From Calliopum simillimum (taxonomy: Eukaryota; Arthropoda; Insecta; Diptera; Lauxaniidae): DNA of 64,000 bases. Location of the stretch: contig OX638372.1 in the NCBI GenBank assembly GCA_951812925.1, forward strand, positions 71,193,407-71,257,406. Reading direction: 5' to 3'. Made by a program: the position numbers and the translations under genes. The notes beneath the pieces are model-generated. The model saw only the letters and a list, made by a program, of their open reading frames with translations. It did no database searches and was not told the DNA's origin. Each line of letters begins with the position of its first letter. The stretch's first letter is position 1. This document shows, one piece after another, positions 22,959 to 35,389 of the stretch.

Positions 22959-25900
22959 TATACCCTATACCCAGGGTATATTCACTTTGTCCTTCCGTTT
23001 GTAACGCAGAGAAGGAGGCATAGAGAAGTATATATATAAGCCATATTCACGATCTTGTTGCATCGTAGCAAATACAAAATTATTTTAAATAAGAAAAACA
23101 AATTCTATTGAATTTTCGAAAGCAAGAGTCTTGTAAGCAAGACCAAATTTGCAACACAAAAATCTATTGCACGATTGATTTTCAATAGTCTATTAATACA
23201 ATTGTGACTGATTTTATTTTTTTCATTTGTGATTGGCACAATTGCTTAGTGACTTTTATGTTTTTGACAACCGTATTTGTCACAAATTGAAATTAAAATG
23301 TAAACAAATACAATTAAATTTCAATTATTTCGTTTTGGTTTAATCAACAAGTAGTGCAGGCAAATTAGGTAAAAACGGGTATTCATTTCTAATTTTGTTG
23401 AACATGCACCGATTTTGATCCGACAGGGCTCATTTTGTTCGTAATAAAATTCAAAACAAAACCAACACATTAGTTTTTTCCGGCCTTTCCCCAAAATTTC
23501 TTTAGTCCCCCGTGAACCCTCAAAATCGGATAAATTCAATAAAACTGTTCTAAAATGCTTAAAAATGGAAAGTTATGCTATTCACGGGGTTCTCTAGATT
23601 GCTGAATCCAAACACAATGTTGGAAAATGAAAAAACTCAAAATGGCGCCCGGAAAACTGCGTACATACCCATTTTAAGCACCAAAAATGGGAAAAAATCG
23701 TTACAGGGGGTTTTAGTCTAGAAGTCTTGTTACATTGAATAAGTTTATACGGTCGGTGTGGGATATTGTTTTTTATACTATAAAAAGTAAAGTTTACCAA
23801 AATTTTTTTTGTGTTTTTGATTTGTTTATTATTTAAGCAATAACTATCAAAAGTTAATACAACTCAAAATTAAAAATATTTGTAACATTTTGCAAACCAT
23901 TTTTTCTAAACTAATTTGAGGTTGCTGAACACGAAAAACGCATTTATTTTTTTTTTCCTTGCCGCCGTTCTCGAGTTATTCGTTAATTTATATTTTCGAG
24001 GTTATAGCTTCATATACATCAATATATTTCTATGACGCCAAGTCCGATCAATTTTATTTTTCCACGTTGACAAAGAGTGATTAATGGTGCTTCTAACAAG
24101 TACACCAATGATTATGCTTCGAACAAAATTGCCTGAGTTATAGCAGAAAAAAGTTTGAAATTTCACAAATTTTTGAAATTTTTCACATCAACTTCAAATG
24201 AAACATTTGGTTTTTGGCATATAATTTTTTTTAATACTTGTTTTTTAGTAATTTTATTAAATGGCGCATATAATTGCAAACATTTTGAGCCTATGTTGGG
24301 CAAAATCGAATGAAATTTCCAAAAGATATTAAGGTTTTAGTGCAATAAGGAAGATGTGAGAATTTTCGAAATGTTCGGGCTGAGTAAACAGATCCAATTT
24401 TTCAGCCTCCAGATAGGACACCCTACACTTATTGAACACTTTAAAGATGTTTTAAGTAACTTCTAATCATTCTCTGTAGAAGAACATTGCGGATTGTATC
24501 AAAAATATTAATTTTTGAAAGAAATCGAAATTTCCCTATTGCACTAAAACCCTAATATCTTTTGGAAATTTCATTCGATTTTGCTCAACATAGGCCTAAA
24601 ATGTTTGTAATTATATGCGCCATTTAATAAAATTACTAAAAAACAAGTTTTAAAAAAAATTATATCCCAAAAACCAAATGTTTCATTTGAAGTTGATGTA
24701 AAAAATTTCAAAAATTTCTGAAATTTCAAATTTTTTTCTGCTATAACTCAGTAAATTTTGTTCGAAGCATAATCATTGGTGTACTTGTTAGAAGCGCTAT
24801 TAATCACTCTTTGTAAACGTGGAAAAATAAAATTGATCGGACTTGGCGTCGTAGAAATATATTGATGTATATGAAGCTATAATCTCGAAAATATAAATTA
24901 TCGAATAACTCGGGAACGAACCCAAGGAAAAAAAAAATAAATGCGTTTTTCGTGTTCAGCAACCTCAAATTAGTTTAGAAAAAATGGTTTGCAAAATGTT
25001 ACAAATATTTTTAATTTTGTGTTGTATTAACTTTTTATAGTTATTGCTTAAATAATAAACAAATCAAAAACACAAAAAAATTTTTGGTAAACTTTACTTT
25101 TTATAGTATAAAAAACAATATCCCACACCGACCGTATAAATTCATTCAATGTAACAAGACTTCTAGGCTAAAACCCTGTAACGATTTTTTCCCATTTTTG
25201 GTGCTTAAAATGGGTATGTACGCAGTTTTCCGGGCGCCATTTTGAGTTTTTTCATTTTCCAACATCGTGTTTCGATTCAGCAATCTAGAGAACCCCGTGA
25301 ATAACATAACTTTCCATTTTTAAGCATTTTAGAACAGTTTTATTGAATTTATCCGATTTTGAGGGTTCACGGGGGACTAAAGAAATTTTGGGGAAAGGCC
25401 GGAAAAAACTAATGTGTTGGTTTTGTTTTAAATTTTATTACAAACAAAATGAGCCCCGTAGGATCAAAATCGGTGCATGTTCAGCAAAATTAGAAATGAA
25501 TACCTAATTTGCCTGCACTAAAGGATTCCTACGTAATGTTTGCATTAAGCACATTGTATGTAATTAATAAAATTGTGATTTTTTTCTAAATAACGCACAA
25601 TTATTCAGTAAAATTTCTTTTAAATCAAAATAAGATATCAAATAAATTTTAAATTCAAAAAATATTTGACAGCAAAACAAAAAACAGCTGTTCTGAAACG
25701 TTTGCAATATCAATTTACAGCAGTGTGTGCTCACAATTATTTACTCTTGCAAATTTACATTTGCTACGATGCAACAAGATCGTGAATACGGCTATAGAAA
25801 AGTATATATATTCCTGATCAGCGTCACCTCCTGAGTCGATATAGCCATGTCCGTCTGTCTGGCTGGCTGGCAGGCTGTGCATGGAAATATTTTTTACGGG

Positions 25901-26607
25901 AAAACTAACCATGATATTTCAATGAAATTTGGTGCGTTGACTTTGTCGTAAAAGTTAGCACGTAGGATTGAAAATGAGCGAAATCGGTCAACGGATACGT
26001 CTACCGCCCATACAAAAAATACATTCAAAATGCAACTTTAGGAGTACTTTTCACAACAATTCAACCAAAATACACTTAAATACTATGAATTATTAGCGCA
26101 AGCTCTGAGCAAAAAATGGGCGGATTCGAACAAGAGGGCGTGGCACCTTTTATATAGGCAAAAGCTTTAAAAAGCTATACTAAAAGCGTTTTTTGAGATA
26201 ATCGAAGTGAATTTTACTCAGACTCTAAGAATTATAAATGCAAGCCCTCAACAAAAACTGGGTGAAATCGAACAAGAGGGCGTGACACTCCCATGTAAGC
26301 AAAAGCTTCAAAACGCTATACTGAAAGAGTTTTTTGCGATAATCCAACTAAATTTCGCTCAAATACTGAAGACTATAAATACACGCTCTGAGCTAAAACT
26401 AGATGAACTCGGACAGGAGGGCGTGGGACCTCCTTTATAAGCAAAATCTTCAAAACGCTATACTTAAAACGTTTTTTGAGATAATCCAACCGAATTTCAC
26501 TCAGTCACTAAAAACTATAAATGTACGCTCTGAGCAAAAACTGGGTGAACTCGGACAAAAGGGCGTGGCACCTCCCATATAAGCAAAATTTTCAAAATAC
26601 TGCAGTG
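22959..26607 (+). mobile_element. mini-me/DINE-like element, copy D, split by a foldback
   Basis: The 5' piece (22959-23039) runs from TATACCCTATACCCAGGGTA to the (TA)n stretch. The rest resumes at 25793 with AGTATATATATTCCTGATCAG, followed by the GTCY repeats and four array units with GGGCGTGG at about 26135, 26278, 26419 and 26558 (period about 140 bp). The 3' hairpin and CTAG are missing, so the copy is 3'-truncated. Confidence 0.85.
23040..25792. mobile_element. 2.75-kb foldback element inside copy D
   Basis: The outer inverted repeat is GCCATATTCACGATCTTGTT continuing through GCATCGTAGCAAAT. After an unpaired zone, the inner arms 23357-24352 and 24535-25517 pair with few mismatches over almost 1 kb, leaving a loop of about 180 bp. 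Both borders carry an imperfect copy of ATAGARAAGTATATATA, a candidate long target duplication. The frames at 23321-23539 and 23594-23800 are arm sequence without recognisable domains. The superfamily is unknown. Confidence 0.88.
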
Positions 26608-27118
26608 GACTTAAATTTTTTGAAACGGACACACTTAAAACTAACTTGCTAAACTGAAACTTTTTTTGGTGGGTTTTTGAAGGGGTTTTGATCAAAATTA
26701 TTGCCTTATACTTTTTTTAAAAAAATTTTAATTTTTTAAAAAGTTATAAGCATGTGAATTTTTATGTACGTCTTTTTCAAATTGCAATGTCTCAGAAAAC
26801 ATTGAGCGAATATTAATGAAACTTTTGTAGTAGGACTAGAAATAATTCAAAATTTAAATGAAATAAACTTTTCATAAAAATTTTTAAAATTTCTTATAAA
26901 TAATGCACTTTTTAATAAACAAATAGATATTTAAGCTATACCTATGGCAAAATAAAAACAAAATTTTTATACAGAAATGTGCTCTGAAATCTGCACAATA
27001 TTTCTGTGAAAAAAAATTGGAGGTACACATCATTAACAAAAAAGTTACGCGTGCTTAAATGACTCTACATAGGTGCCTTTTCCAGTTGAAGTTGGAAATA
27101 AAGGGTAAAAATAGTGTT
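26608..27118. other. Unassigned AT-rich stretch
   Basis: No reading frame of interest, no repeat partner and no RNA gene recognised. It separates the truncated mini-me-like copy D from the region of the Rpp20 exon. Confidence 0.45.
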
Positions 27119-27454
27119 TCAGAAAAGTACAGTCCCCATCGATCTTAAAAAAAGTAATTTATTCTTAGTGTTAGTTGATAATACAAAGACTGCTTTGTCA
27201 TATAAAAATAAAATTAACTTTTCTTTCATAAGTTTCAGAAAAATTTTAACCTCATCTTGAATAAAAAAAAATTTAAAAACCATCAACTTCTTGAGCATTT
27301 GTTTATCGAACTGAACCACTCCAAATATATTTTTTGTAATTTTGTTGGTGTTTACAAAAGCACTGAACAGTACGCTCAACCCAACAATGTCATGTCTTCC
27401 ATGTTTGCTGGTATCAAAATAAAAAATAGTTTTTATTTCAATAATAAAGTCCAT
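27119..27454 (-). other. Open frame of 111 codons downstream of the Rpp20 exon, no recognised product
   Basis: The frame reads through a stretch with FDTSKHGRHDIVGLSVLFSA but matches no family I know. It lies 58 bases downstream of the Alba exon on the same strand and might overlap the true terminal exon in another frame. A TTTATTCAAG acceptor near 27263 followed by a GATGAG codon pair could open such an exon, but the residues after it do not resemble the Rpp20 C-terminus. Confidence 0.3.
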
Positions 27455-27511
27455 GTAAACAAAGGTTGCAGATAAATAAAATACTTATTTACAAATGTGT
27501 AAGCTACTAAC

Positions 27512-27680
27512 CAATTATTTGAATTGTTGATGTATTTATGATGTATGATAGCGTTCCATTAGAGTTGTTACAAATGTTAAATGCCAAATTTATTCCACGA
27601 TTTATTGCATTTCCTAAGCAATGTAAATATATATTTGTTATTCCAGAGTTCAACAAATCGACACATTCTTTGTGTAGCGC
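27512..27680 (-). CDS. Rpp20: RNase P/MRP subunit Rpp20 (Pop7) homologue, Alba-domain exon
   Basis: This 169-base exon is bounded on the minus strand by a TATTTTTCAG acceptor and a GTTAGT donor. It encodes ALHKECVDLLNSGITN, then IYLHCLGNAINRGINLAFNI, then NGTLSYIINTSTIQII. The LHxLGxAINRxINxA block and the NTSTI strand are the hallmarks of the Alba fold in Rpp20/Pop7, which pairs with Rpp25 on the P3 arm of RNase P and RNase MRP RNA for tRNA and rRNA processing. The frame is intact across the exon and the phase (0 in, 1 out) is coherent; the next codon should begin with G, as in the conserved acidic residue after STVELV. I could not identify the first or last exons. A 1.9-kb foldback lies about 210 bases upstream. 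It may be a real heterochromatic gene or a surviving exon of a broken one. Confidence 0.82.
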
Positions 27681-27892
27681 CTGAAAAATAGTATTATATA
27701 GAAATCAAGTTTGTTATAAGATCACATAAAATGGCGGACGTTTTATTCCATTGCTATTGATAATTCAAGTTCACTTTTACCGAATTCGCATTATTAAGGA
27801 ATGATTGCTATGCCATATTGTTTCAATCTTTAAAAAATTATATGAAAAAAAACTGTTTTTTTTCTAAAGTAATGTAATATTTGAATGGGTTT

Positions 27893-29770
27893 ATTTGAAA
27901 GTGGAATAAGTCCAATTCCGGAAAAATTGAGTTTATGGTAGTTATAGCTAGCTATATATGTCCTCTTTTTATATTGAAAATTACAGACTCGTTAGACCAC
28001 GATTTCATCAAAAATTACTAAAAAGATCTTTTCATGAAAAACATTTTTACAAAAATGATTTTTTTGAAAGTGGAATAAGTCCATTTTTTCATCTACTGCT
28101 ATGCAGAATATTTTGCTTTTAAATCAATTTAAAAATATTGGCAAGCGTTATAAAACCGGTGTTGAGTGTTTACCACTGTAAATTAACCAAATTTTGTTAT
28201 GCTGTAAAAATTTTTCCAAGTGTAATAGAAAATAGTTGAGTTTTTTGGTCTGAATGGACTTATTCCACTTTCATTTATAATAAATTTTAAAATTTGTTAT
28301 ACTTTTGTATGACTTATTCCATTTTTGCTCACAAAATATTTTGTAAATTAAAGTAAAGGAAAATTAAAACTTAGAAAAATTTTACTTTAAAAATTGTTGT
28401 TGTTTCTTTTCATTTCTCTTTGCTCAAGTAGGGCTCTGAAAATTAGTTACAACAACAACACAAACAAAAAGTTCATCGGAAGATTGAGATATATCTTTTA
28501 TAAAAATTATTATAAGTTGGGAACCCCTGAAAGGATTTTAATAATATTAGTGTCATACGAAAGATATGTTAATTTGCTACAAAATTGATCTGCAAAAAAT
28601 TTTAATCTGAGTCGTGGTTTTAGAGATATTGCAAATTTCCAGAAATTTTGATCATTTTTTTTTTTAAAAGCACTATTTTTCCAAAAACTGTATCATTAAT
28701 GCATAATTTTAGTAACATATTATAAAAGTCCAATTTATTACCTTTCATTTGACATGTAATTTGTACTTGATTTCTTGCATTACGTATTTTTTTATAGGAA
28801 AACAAAAAAGTAAGTTATTGGAATACATCGGAAGAGTCTACAGAAATCGGAATTAATCGAAAACTATCTAAAAACATCGTTATCGTTGTTTTTATTGCTG
28901 TTATTGTTATTTTTGTAGTTGGTATTATTGTTGTTCTTGTAATGTTTTCCTAAATTTCATGAAAATTTCTTTGGTTCAATTTTTTGTTTTCCTTTAAAAA
29001 ACTACGATAATGCAGGAAATCAGGTACAAATTACATGTCGAACGAAAGCAAATAAATTGGGCTTTTATAATATGTTACTGAGACTATGCGTTAATGATAC
29101 AGTTTTTGGAAAAATAGTGGATTAAAACAAAAAAAATGGTCAAAATTTCTGAAAATCTGCAATATCTCTAAAACCACGACTCGGATTAAAATTTTTCATA
29201 GGTTGATTTTGTAGAAAGTTAACATATCTTTTATATGACACTAATATTATTAAAATCCTTTCAGGGGTTCCCAACTTATAATAATTTTTATAAAAGATAT
29301 ATCTCAATCTTCCGATGGCTATATCTCCGAAAGTAGGTCCGACATGAACTTTTTGTTTATGTTGTTGTTGTAACTAATTTTCAGAGCCCTACTTGAGCAA
29401 AGAGAAATGAAAAGAAACAACAACAGTTTTTAAAGTTAAATTTTTCTAAGTTTTAATTTTCCTTTGCTTTAATTTACAAAATATTTTGTGAGTAAAAATG
29501 GAATAAGTCATACAAAAGTATAACAAATTTTAAAATTTATTATAAATGAAAGTGGAATAAGTCCATTCGGACCAAAATAACTCAACTAATTTCTATTACA
29601 CTTGTAAAAATTTTTACAGCATAACAAAATTTGATTAATTTACAGTGGTAAACACTTAACACCGGTTTAATAACGCTTGCCAATATTTTTAAATTGAGTC
29701 GTACGCAAACCCTTCAATATCTCAGTTTATGAAAAAGTGGACTTATTCCACTTTCAAAAAAAACCCATTC
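27893..29770 (+). mobile_element. 1.9-kb foldback element FB, copy A
   Basis: GAATGGGTTTATTTGAAAGT at the left is mirrored at the right, with ATTT on both sides as a 4-bp duplication. The arms are unequal: the left carries about 210 extra bases (ATAGCTAGCTATATATGTCC segment) absent from the right. Shared landmarks in each arm include TATTCCACTTTCATTTATAA, AGGGCTCTGAAAATTAG, AACAACAAC, and GGGAACCCCTGAAAGGATTT. The centre contains GTTATTGTT-type simple sequence. No protein is encoded. A copy in the opposite orientation is at 52080-54001. Confidence 0.9.
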
Positions 29771-29800
29771 ATTTATAAATTATTAGTAACGTTTTAGGAC

Positions 29801-29860
29801 CAATTTTCAAAACACCGCAGTGTTGGGTATTTAATGTTAGGCCAGGCCAAAGGAAACACC
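29801..29860 (+). mobile_element. mini-me/DINE-like 3' stub
   Basis: TTCAAAACACCGCAGTGTTG then GGTATTTAATGTTAGGCCAG matches the last 60 bases of copies A and B. Similarity fades after AAAGGAAACACC, before the CTAG. No array or 5' end is present. Confidence 0.7.
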
Positions 29861-29949
29861 ATTTTCTTTGCGGTGACTTGCTCCATTCATGATTGTAGTT
29901 CAATTAATAGAACATACATAACACTATGATCATACCTTAAGCATTTTAG

Positions 29950-30165
29950 ATCAACCAGCTTTAATTCCTGGTCTAATTAACTTCTAAAAGTTTACGTTAG
30001 TGAAGTTTTTGTAAAATGTATGGTTAACTTTATACGGTTTTCTTCTTGCGTCAGTAATTATCCTTACAAAATCAGCTGGAACAAAAATCTCCTTAGATTT
30101 CTTTTTTTCATTCAATTGTGGAATGACCAGAGACACACTCCATTTGGGAATGTCCAACTGTCAAA
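29950..30165 (-). pseudogene. Transposase fragment, same group as the 13142-15610 element
   Basis: The minus strand reads KHLTVGHSQMECVSGHSTIE, then after a one-base frameshift KEIFVPADFVRIITDARRKP and YKVNHTFYKNF, then RPGIKAG. The GHTQMEXDSxHSxIE motif and the downstream VPADYVxIxxxAR block belong to the same arthropod transposase group as the element at 13142, from a region C-terminal to its WHEGEA motif. No TIRs were found around it. Confidence 0.75.
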
Positions 30166-30169
30166 TGTT

Positions 30170-31328
30170 TTTGATAAATGGTAGTCTTAAATTTAATTGC
30201 AAGTAATTGCAAGACTTATTTATATAAAATATTCTGAGCTACAGTATTATGGACCGATATTTTCTGTAGAAACAACAGTTACCGAGATATTTACAAAAGA
30301 CCGATTTTTGTTTCCCTTGAATCTTAAAAATTTTTGTACGGCAGTGATCTCTTTCTCGAATTTTTGTATCTACTTCAAAGCTACAAACTAAACCGATTAA
30401 AAAAATTGTGGATCTAATTTGTTGAATTTTAAATTCCGATTTCAATGGACTATCTCCTTAGGCTAAGTCGTACGAAAACAATTGCCACTAATTTCCAATG
30501 GAAAATTTTCTGAGACAACTGTGGACGATAATTTTTTTGTAGAAGTTACCATTAGCGAGACAATTGTAAAAAACTGATTTTTGTGATCTTTCAGCCTCAA
30601 TTAGGTACTCTTAGCGGGTCATAGTTGAGCTTAAACAAATTAGTAGGTTTAACAAGGAACCATAAGCTATCAGTTGATATAAGTTTCATCGATTTCAAAA
30701 TAACTTGATATCGATACGTCCAACATAAATGAGCATTTCTGTATTTTAACTTTTTTGTATGAAAACCTACATAAAATAAATTTATATTGTGACTTCAAAA
30801 TTAGCTCCCAGGCCTTCAAATTTTTCAAGCTAGAGGTACCAAAATTGGACACAAGATGGAACCAAATGTGCTGATTTCGAAAAACGCTGTACAGTAAAAA
30901 GTTGGTAACTTGTGTTACCAACTTTTACGTTGGATGTAACGATATGAAAGCAGTTACGTGTTTAACGTCGATAGTTGAAAGCAGATACAAGAAAAAAGAA
31001 TGAATCGAAAATTATTATTTTGACATCAGAGTGCCACCAGTGTTCTTCTGTAAGGATTTCTTAGTGTTGCAGCAACAAAAACTAAAATTTGTTGTAGTTA
31101 CGAGGTTAAGGCTGAAGGAGGACGATTTATCTTTATTTATTTTATACCGCGTCAAAAACCTTAAGTCTCCGTTAGATAATGCAGCACAACATATGCGAGT
31201 AACGCGTGTGTTTTTACATAGAACGTGCAATTTTGCATATACGAGGAATAGCCTTTAATATTGCTTTTGCACTTCGCATACACATTTTTCTTCCATTTTT
31301 ATTTATTTTATCAACTGCGAAAATTAAA
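30170..31328. other. Unassigned stretch
   Basis: Several short frames occur but none has recognisable homology. A small perfect palindrome AAAAGTTGGTAAC/GTTACCAACTTTT lies at 30896-30926. Two related phrases with ACAGTTACCGAGATATTTAC and AAGTTACCATTAGCGAGAC near 30280 and 30545 suggest an old internal duplication. Confidence 0.45.
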
Positions 31329-31961
31329 CAGTGCAACAGAAAAATTGTCCCTAGTGGGTCTCATAGTGTTTTTCTGATAGGTTATGAAAAATAAAAAAAC
31401 ATGTATTTCACCGAATATATCAGTGATTTTTTCAATTTATGGCACCTCAAAGTTAAAAGTGCTCGTTTTATAAGAACGTTTGAAATTTTATGAAAAAAAC
31501 ATCTGATTATGAAATATTGCTCACGTTCTTACCTTTAATTTAGGCTATAGAACTTGAGAATCCACATGGTAGTTTTTGTTTTATAAGCAAACCTGGAAAA
31601 ATTTTTCTATTTCAAAATTAAAAGATTTTGTGATGATTTTTATTTTACGAAATATTTGAAAAACAAAATTCATTAAAAATGGTTTTGCTTGTAAAACAAA
31701 AACTGCTCAGCGGATTCTTAAGTTCCATAGCTTAAATTAAAGGTAAGGACATTAGCAATATTTCATAACAACATGGTTTTTTCATAAAATCTTAAAGTTT
31801 CATATGAAACGCGAACTTTAAAATTTAAGGTGCCATAAAATGAAAAAAATCACTGATACACATATTCGGTAAAATTCGTATCTTTTAATTTTTCATAACC
31901 TATCAGAAAAACTTTATGAGACCCTAGGGACCAAATTTTTTTTTTCATTTTGTTGCACTGT
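31329..31961. repeat. Palindrome of about 630 bp
   Basis: CAGTGCAACAGAAAAATTGT and GGGTCTCATAGTGTTTTTCT at the left are mirrored at the right end. Pairing continues inward through CCTTTAATTTAGGCTATAGAAC, with a short central loop near 31630-31670. No coding capacity. Confidence 0.82.
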
Positions 31962-32510
31962 GTTTTTTATAGCTAAATAAACCAAAGAAACGAAATATCA
32001 AATGCATCTGATGCGTTCAAAAAGTTGGAAGTTGTTCAACTTAACGCATAGACCACAGCGCACGCGTTGTCCGCGTTTCTGTACGCACCACTCTCCATAA
32101 GTAGCTACCTAACGGGTATAAATGAAGCTACTTCCAAAAAGAGCGCAATAGAAGCACATCTCCGGTAGCATACAAATTTTCTCAAATTCTATTTTTTTAT
32201 TGCTTATAAAAGTTAATGAATCTATCAAAAGTTGCAGAAAAAAAGTAATTTTTGTGAAATGGAACTTAAAATTTTGAAAAACTTCCACGGAAGCGTATTT
32301 CATATGCTTCCAAATGTGTGTTTTCACGGAAGCGTATTTCATCAGCTTCTGAAGATGTGCATCTCCGCTAGGATATGCTGTGTTAAAAAAGATAAGCAGT
32401 GCGAACAGCACTGGAAGCAACTGCTTGCTTCCCTGGAAGCGCAACTGAAGTCGTTTCAGTGCGCTTCCGTTTCCCGTTGGGTGACTAAATGCACTTTTTT
32501 AGTGTAAATC

Positions 32511-33292
32511 TATATGGGTTATTCCACGGAGGATTTTCATTCAAAAAATTTTTTCACCCGAATAATTTTTTTTTCGCATTCTTTGACTCAAAATAAAGGA
32601 CACGTATTTTTTCTTTTCGTCAGGATATGCACATTTCTCAAGTTATGAATTTTTCATTTTTTCAGGTTCAAAGAAAGTTCCTCTTTATACTTGTTAATAT
32701 GCAAAAGAAATATTTAATTAACAATGTATCAAACCATGATGAAATGTATGCTTTTTTCTCAGCTTTCGAATGAAGAATATTACAAATCGATGACGCGAAC
32801 CTAAGCGAGCGCGCGCATTTCCCAGCGCGAACGCAGAAGTTTAAAAATTCATTGCAGCCACAATTCTTGACGATCCATTCTGAAATTTTGAGGGTATCTG
32901 CAAAAGTGTTAAGAAAACATTTTCCCGCAAAAAAATCGAAAAAAAACAGTTCCAAATTTGAAAAAAATTAATTTGTTTAGGAAACTGTCATTTTTTTTTA
33001 TAAACAATTACTTGGATCGATTTGTAATATCCTTCATTCGAAAGCTGAGAAAAAAGCATGCATTTCATCATGGTTTGATACATTGTTAATTAAATATTTC
33101 TTTTGCATATTAGCAAGTATAAAGAGGAACTTCTTTGAACCTGAAAAATTTAAAAATTCATAACTTGAGAAATGTGCATATCCTGACGAAAAGAAAAAAT
33201 ACGTGTCCTTTATTTTAAGTCAAAGAATGCGAAAAAAAATTATTCGGGTCAAAAAATTTTTTTAATGAAAATCCTCGGTGGAATGACCCATA
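32511..33292. repeat. Palindrome of about 780 bp
   Basis: ATATGGGTTATTCCACGGAG at the left pairs with CGGTGGAATGACCCATAT at the right, and pairing continues through CAAAATAAAGGACACGTATT and CTCAGCTTTCGAATGAAG. The unpaired centre lies at about 32790-33010. The terminal phrase resembles the GAATAAGTCC-type ends of the FB foldbacks in style only. Confidence 0.82.
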
Positions 33293-35380
33293 TGTATTTG
33301 CCACCCGATAGGCTCTAATTGAGATTATTGGTAGTTTTATGGCTAATTAAATCAGATTTGACGGAACCTACTTTTAAAAAAGAATTGTAAGCTTTGTAAA
33401 ATTACAAACTTCGCTATATATCTTTATCGGCACATAAATTACCGATAATTGGAAGAAAATTGTTCAATTTCTTATGGAATTGTTTTTATGTAAAAATACT
33501 GGGTAGTTTATGTTTTGGTCTTAAAAATCATATCGGGGAGTCGTTTAACGACGCTTGGGATCATTTTCGGATTAATTTTAAGAAGTCGCTTGCAAATATA
33601 TTCGCAGAGTCGCTTGAGGATTCATCTTAAAGAGTTATTTGCGGATTCTTCTAAATGACTCGAAACTAGAGGACAGTTTTTCCTGAACAAACCAACGCCT
33701 GAGATAAAACTACGATCTCGCGGGCGATTCATTTGATCACCACCGTATTTAATATATGATTTTTCCCTAATTAAAAATATTTGCTGTGGCTAAAATCGAA
33801 CATTTGTCAATGAAAACAATGTCACTGTGAAGCCAATAGATAAACATATAAGCGAAAGAATAAGAAAAATAGTCATTTTAAGGAAAAAATCGTCTGATCG
33901 TCATTGGGGTCAAAAAATCGTTAAAATGACGATAAATCTACTATTCGAAGAGTTCCCAGGTCGCACAGTGGTCGGAAAATCGAAAAAGCTGGCCAAAATT
34001 CTGAAAGCCGTATCCAAGTGGTGTTTTTGCGAAAAATCGATGCAATTTTTTTTTTCTAAGTCCCGCCATTTTTTGTAGCATTTTAAACGTTATTTTAATA
34101 TCAATGGCGGCCATTTTTTTTGAAAAAAAATTAAAAGTTGATTATCTCATATTTTTTTTTTTACCGAAAGGTGAATAAAAAATAAACATTTTGTAGAATA
34201 TTTATTTTGCGCTAAATGGCTGTGAGAGCCCAGGGAATTTTTTTCGCAAAAATAATAATGAGAGGTATCCATACTGAGCACTTAGAACAGCTCTGTGAAT
34301 TTTTATAAAAATCTGAGAACCCAAATGCAAATTTCGCAAAATATTGAGATGATCATGATTTACTTTTTTTGTTTTCCTCTAAAAAATGTGCTAATGAAGG
34401 AAGCTAGATATAAATTACATATCAAATGAAAGAAAATAGATTAGGCTTCCATAATTTGTTACAAAAACTATAGGTTAACCCATTTTCTGCCCCGCCAAAT
34501 AAAAATTCGAATTAAGAATTTAAAGTAATCTTTCTTAAGTAATTATGACCCAAAAAGCTCGAATCCGTTGTCCAACATTTTTTACCTGTTATAGTTTTGT
34601 CAGGTTTTGCACAATTCAGCATATGCATATTAGACATGATAAAGTGCACGATTTTTCGATTTGGATACGCTACAACCCTCTTATTTGTGAGGTTTGATCA
34701 AATAATGCGTAAGCCAAAAATTGGGGTAGATTGGATGACGTTAAGTGTCGACTTATCGAGGTCAAGATTCAGGAAAATGTGAAGATAATCGTCAAATAGT
34801 CCTATAGCTGAACAGGTGACGCCCTTAAGCGAATTAAATATGAAGTCAGCACCCATTATTTATTCCCCCTCAATATTTTTCCAAAACATATCAACCACCT
34901 ATCTTTATGCTCAGGGGGGCATCACTGCAAAAAAAAAAATATTTTTAAAAAATGTTTTCCCTGCTTCCAGGGTTTCCAAAGTACCCCTGGTGGAGAAGAA
35001 TGCAACACTAACCTGCATTTTCCCCCTCAACATTTTGCCGGAATAAACTTACCCCCTTTCTTCACCTACAGCTGTCACTTGGTGTTCTAACAGTCATTTT
35101 TCCGGGTCTGTCCATGATTCTTTTTGGAAAAATATCATAAACTAACTTTCTATTTGAATAATTTCGACTTTTATCTACAGTATTAAAGTACCTTTGGATA
35201 AGAATTATTTACAATTATATGACATTTAACCCATTAAAAATAAGTCTGCCCTTTATTTTTTAGCCGCCAGCTGTAGCCTAAGAGGGGGAAAGGGGTTGAT
35301 CAAAATTATATTTTTCTGAAAGGAAATTTAACAAACTATCAAACATCAAGCTTCACTTAAACCCCGATAAAGAAAGAAAA
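33293..35380. other. Unassigned stretch of about 2 kb
   Basis: No family is recognisable in the frames at 33827-34078, 34597-34782 or 34816-35046. A diverged internal duplication of CCCCCTCAATATTTTTCC-like phrases lies near 34866 and 35022. A GAGTCGCTTGAGGATTC-type imperfect repeat occurs at 33540-33660. It is probably old transposon DNA. Confidence 0.45.
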
Positions 35381-35389
35381 GCGTAAAAA

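Noticed and set aside
27119..27454. 111-codon frame as the terminal exon of Rpp20
   Set aside because: It lacks the conserved acidic and NSAIHI-like residues expected after the NTSTI strand; kept only as an unassigned frame.
33827..34078. 83-codon frame as a small gene
   Set aside because: Basic low-complexity peptide in AT-rich DNA, no homology, no splice signals, surrounded by old repeats.
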